Assembly: GCA_035637315.1 (NCBI GenBank)
Contig: DASPXK010000195.1
Location: 1 to 5,384 of the forward strand
Origin: DASPXK01 sp035637315
GTDB taxonomy: Bacteria; Chloroflexota; UBA6077; JACCZL01
Direction of reading: 5' to 3'
Length of the DNA: 5,384 nt
How positions within the stretch are numbered: position 1 is the stretch's first letter; every line of letters begins with the position of its first letter. Of this stretch, positions 5,018-5,384 are shown in pieces. The notes under the pieces were generated by a model. The model searched no databases and was not told the DNA's origin. It was given only the letters and a program-made list of their open reading frames with translations. The translations under genes were made by a program, and so were the position numbers.

Positions 5018-5021
5018 GGGC
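4965..5021. repeat. REP-like palindrome at the GT9/GT4 junction
   Basis: The inner arms 4980-4993 and 4994-5007 are a perfect 28-base palindrome centred on AAATTT. After a GGG/TT internal loop (4977-4979 versus 5008-5009) the outer arms 4965-4976 and 5010-5021 pair over 12 bases without mismatch. The word pattern CCCTCACCCCC...CTCTCCC / GGGAGAGGG...GGGGTGAGGG is a recurrent dispersed palindrome in several bacterial phyla, as far as I recall. Here it encodes the last 17 GT9 residues and the TGA stop (5015-5017). With no T-tract it is not a standard terminator, though its RNA hairpin would be very stable. Confidence 0.88.
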
Positions 5022-5034
5022 CCGGACGCCTCGC

Positions 5035-5384
5035 ATGCTGATCGGGATCGACGCCAGTCGAGCAGTCGTTGCCCGGCCGACGGGGACCGAGCGGTACGCG
5101 CTGCAGATCACGCGGGCACTGATCTCGGCGGCGCCGGACCAGTGCTTCGTCCTGTACTTCAATCGCGCCCCCCCGCCCGGACTCCTGCCTCGAGACGAGC
5201 GAGTCACCTGGCGAGTCATCGCCGCTCCACGGCTATGGACGCTAGCCAGGCTCTCGCTGGAGATGGCCCGCCGTCCGCCCGACGTGCTGTTCGTGCCGGC
5301 CCACAGCCTGCCGCTCGTTCACCCGCCGGCGAGTGTCGCGACGGTCCACGATCTCGGCTACCTGGCGTTCCCCGAGGAGCATTC
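5035..5384 (+). CDS. Glycosyltransferase family 4 (group 1), N-terminal part, 3'-truncated by the window
   Basis: 116 codons are visible, with no stop before the window ends; full-length relatives are about 370-400 residues. The N-terminus MLIGIDASRAV places the first beta strand of the acceptor-binding Rossmann domain right at the start. It is followed by RPTGTERYALQITRAL (14-29), the GT4 glycine loop and first helix, and later by DVLFVPAHSLPLV and VATVHDLGYLAFPEE, typical of group-1 mannosyl/glucosyl-type transferases. It would transfer a sugar from a nucleotide-sugar onto a cell-surface glycan or lipid at the cytoplasmic membrane. The donor-binding C-terminal domain is outside the window. 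The ATG at 5035 is preferred because the conserved strand begins there. A GTG at 5014 in the same frame overlaps the GT9 stop and has GGGAGAGGGGG upstream, so an extension by seven residues is possible. It is likely co-transcribed with the GT9 gene. Confidence 0.9.
   Translation, partial: MLIGIDASRAVVARPTGTERYALQITRALISAAPDQCFVLYFNRAPPPGLLPRDERVTWRVIAAPRLWTLARLSLEMARRPPDVLFVPAHSLPLVHPPASVATVHDLGYLAFPEEH

Noticed and set aside
4965..5021. Intrinsic terminator after the GT9 gene
   Set aside because: The stem is strong but is followed by GGACGCCTCGC rather than a T-run, and the GT4 gene starts 14 bases later. The pattern fits a dispersed palindrome better.
4574..5174. Seven-base G tract in the GT9 gene (4574-4580) and seven-base C tract in the GT4 gene (5168-5174) as phase-variation switches
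   Set aside because: Tracts of seven are expected by chance in DNA this GC-rich, and both reading frames are intact across them.

Overview
The window comes from a GC-rich bacterium and looks chromosomal. The most likely source is Chloroflexota, perhaps Thermomicrobia-like. This is inferred from three things: the style of the proteins (an S9 peptidase, an anti-sigma factor with an extracytoplasmic 'F-x-x-G-L-x-x-W ... Y-V-L ... W-x-x-Y-P-D' repeat domain, and a GT4 enzyme opening with IGIDASR), the GC-rich codon usage, and the short heptamer repeats between genes. No search could be run, so the taxon is provisional.

Layout. 1-1107 (+): C-terminal part of an S9-family serine peptidase with an intact catalytic triad. 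1108-1469: convergent gap with no convincing gene, holding one strong hairpin, a good Shine-Dalgarno followed by a three-codon ORF, and a heptamer repeat against the next stop codon. 2989-1470 (-): two-gene unit of an ECF sigma factor and its membrane-anchored zinc-binding anti-sigma factor, joined by a GTGA start/stop overlap. 2990-3270: divergent promoter region with a second heptamer array. 3271-3705 (+): fabZ. 3845-5017 (+): GT9 (heptosyltransferase-like) glycosyltransferase. 5035-5384 (+): start of a GT4 glycosyltransferase running off the window.

How it fits together. The sigma/anti-sigma pair is a surface-sensing switch: a cytoplasmic zinc domain holds the sigma factor, one membrane helix crosses the membrane, and a duplicated outer domain probably senses the envelope. 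Beside it lie a fatty-acid dehydratase and two glycosyltransferases, which suits an envelope or surface-polysaccharide neighbourhood, although nothing visible proves the sigma factor controls them.

The most unusual content is the repeats. Three intergenic arrays use different heptamers (GAGTTTC, GAGTAGC, GGGAGAT types), each abutting or near a gene boundary. The GGGAGAT array occurs as two inverted copies flanking about 135 bases between fabZ and the GT9 gene. A 57-base REP-like palindrome covers the GT9 3' end. As a result both ends of the GT9 protein are encoded by repeats: about 20 residues at the N-terminus and 17 at the C-terminus. The palindrome also supplies the GT9 stop codon and a purine-rich stretch ahead of the GT4 start. 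I see no CRISPR array, tRNA, rRNA, integrase or transposase, and no wholly novel system.
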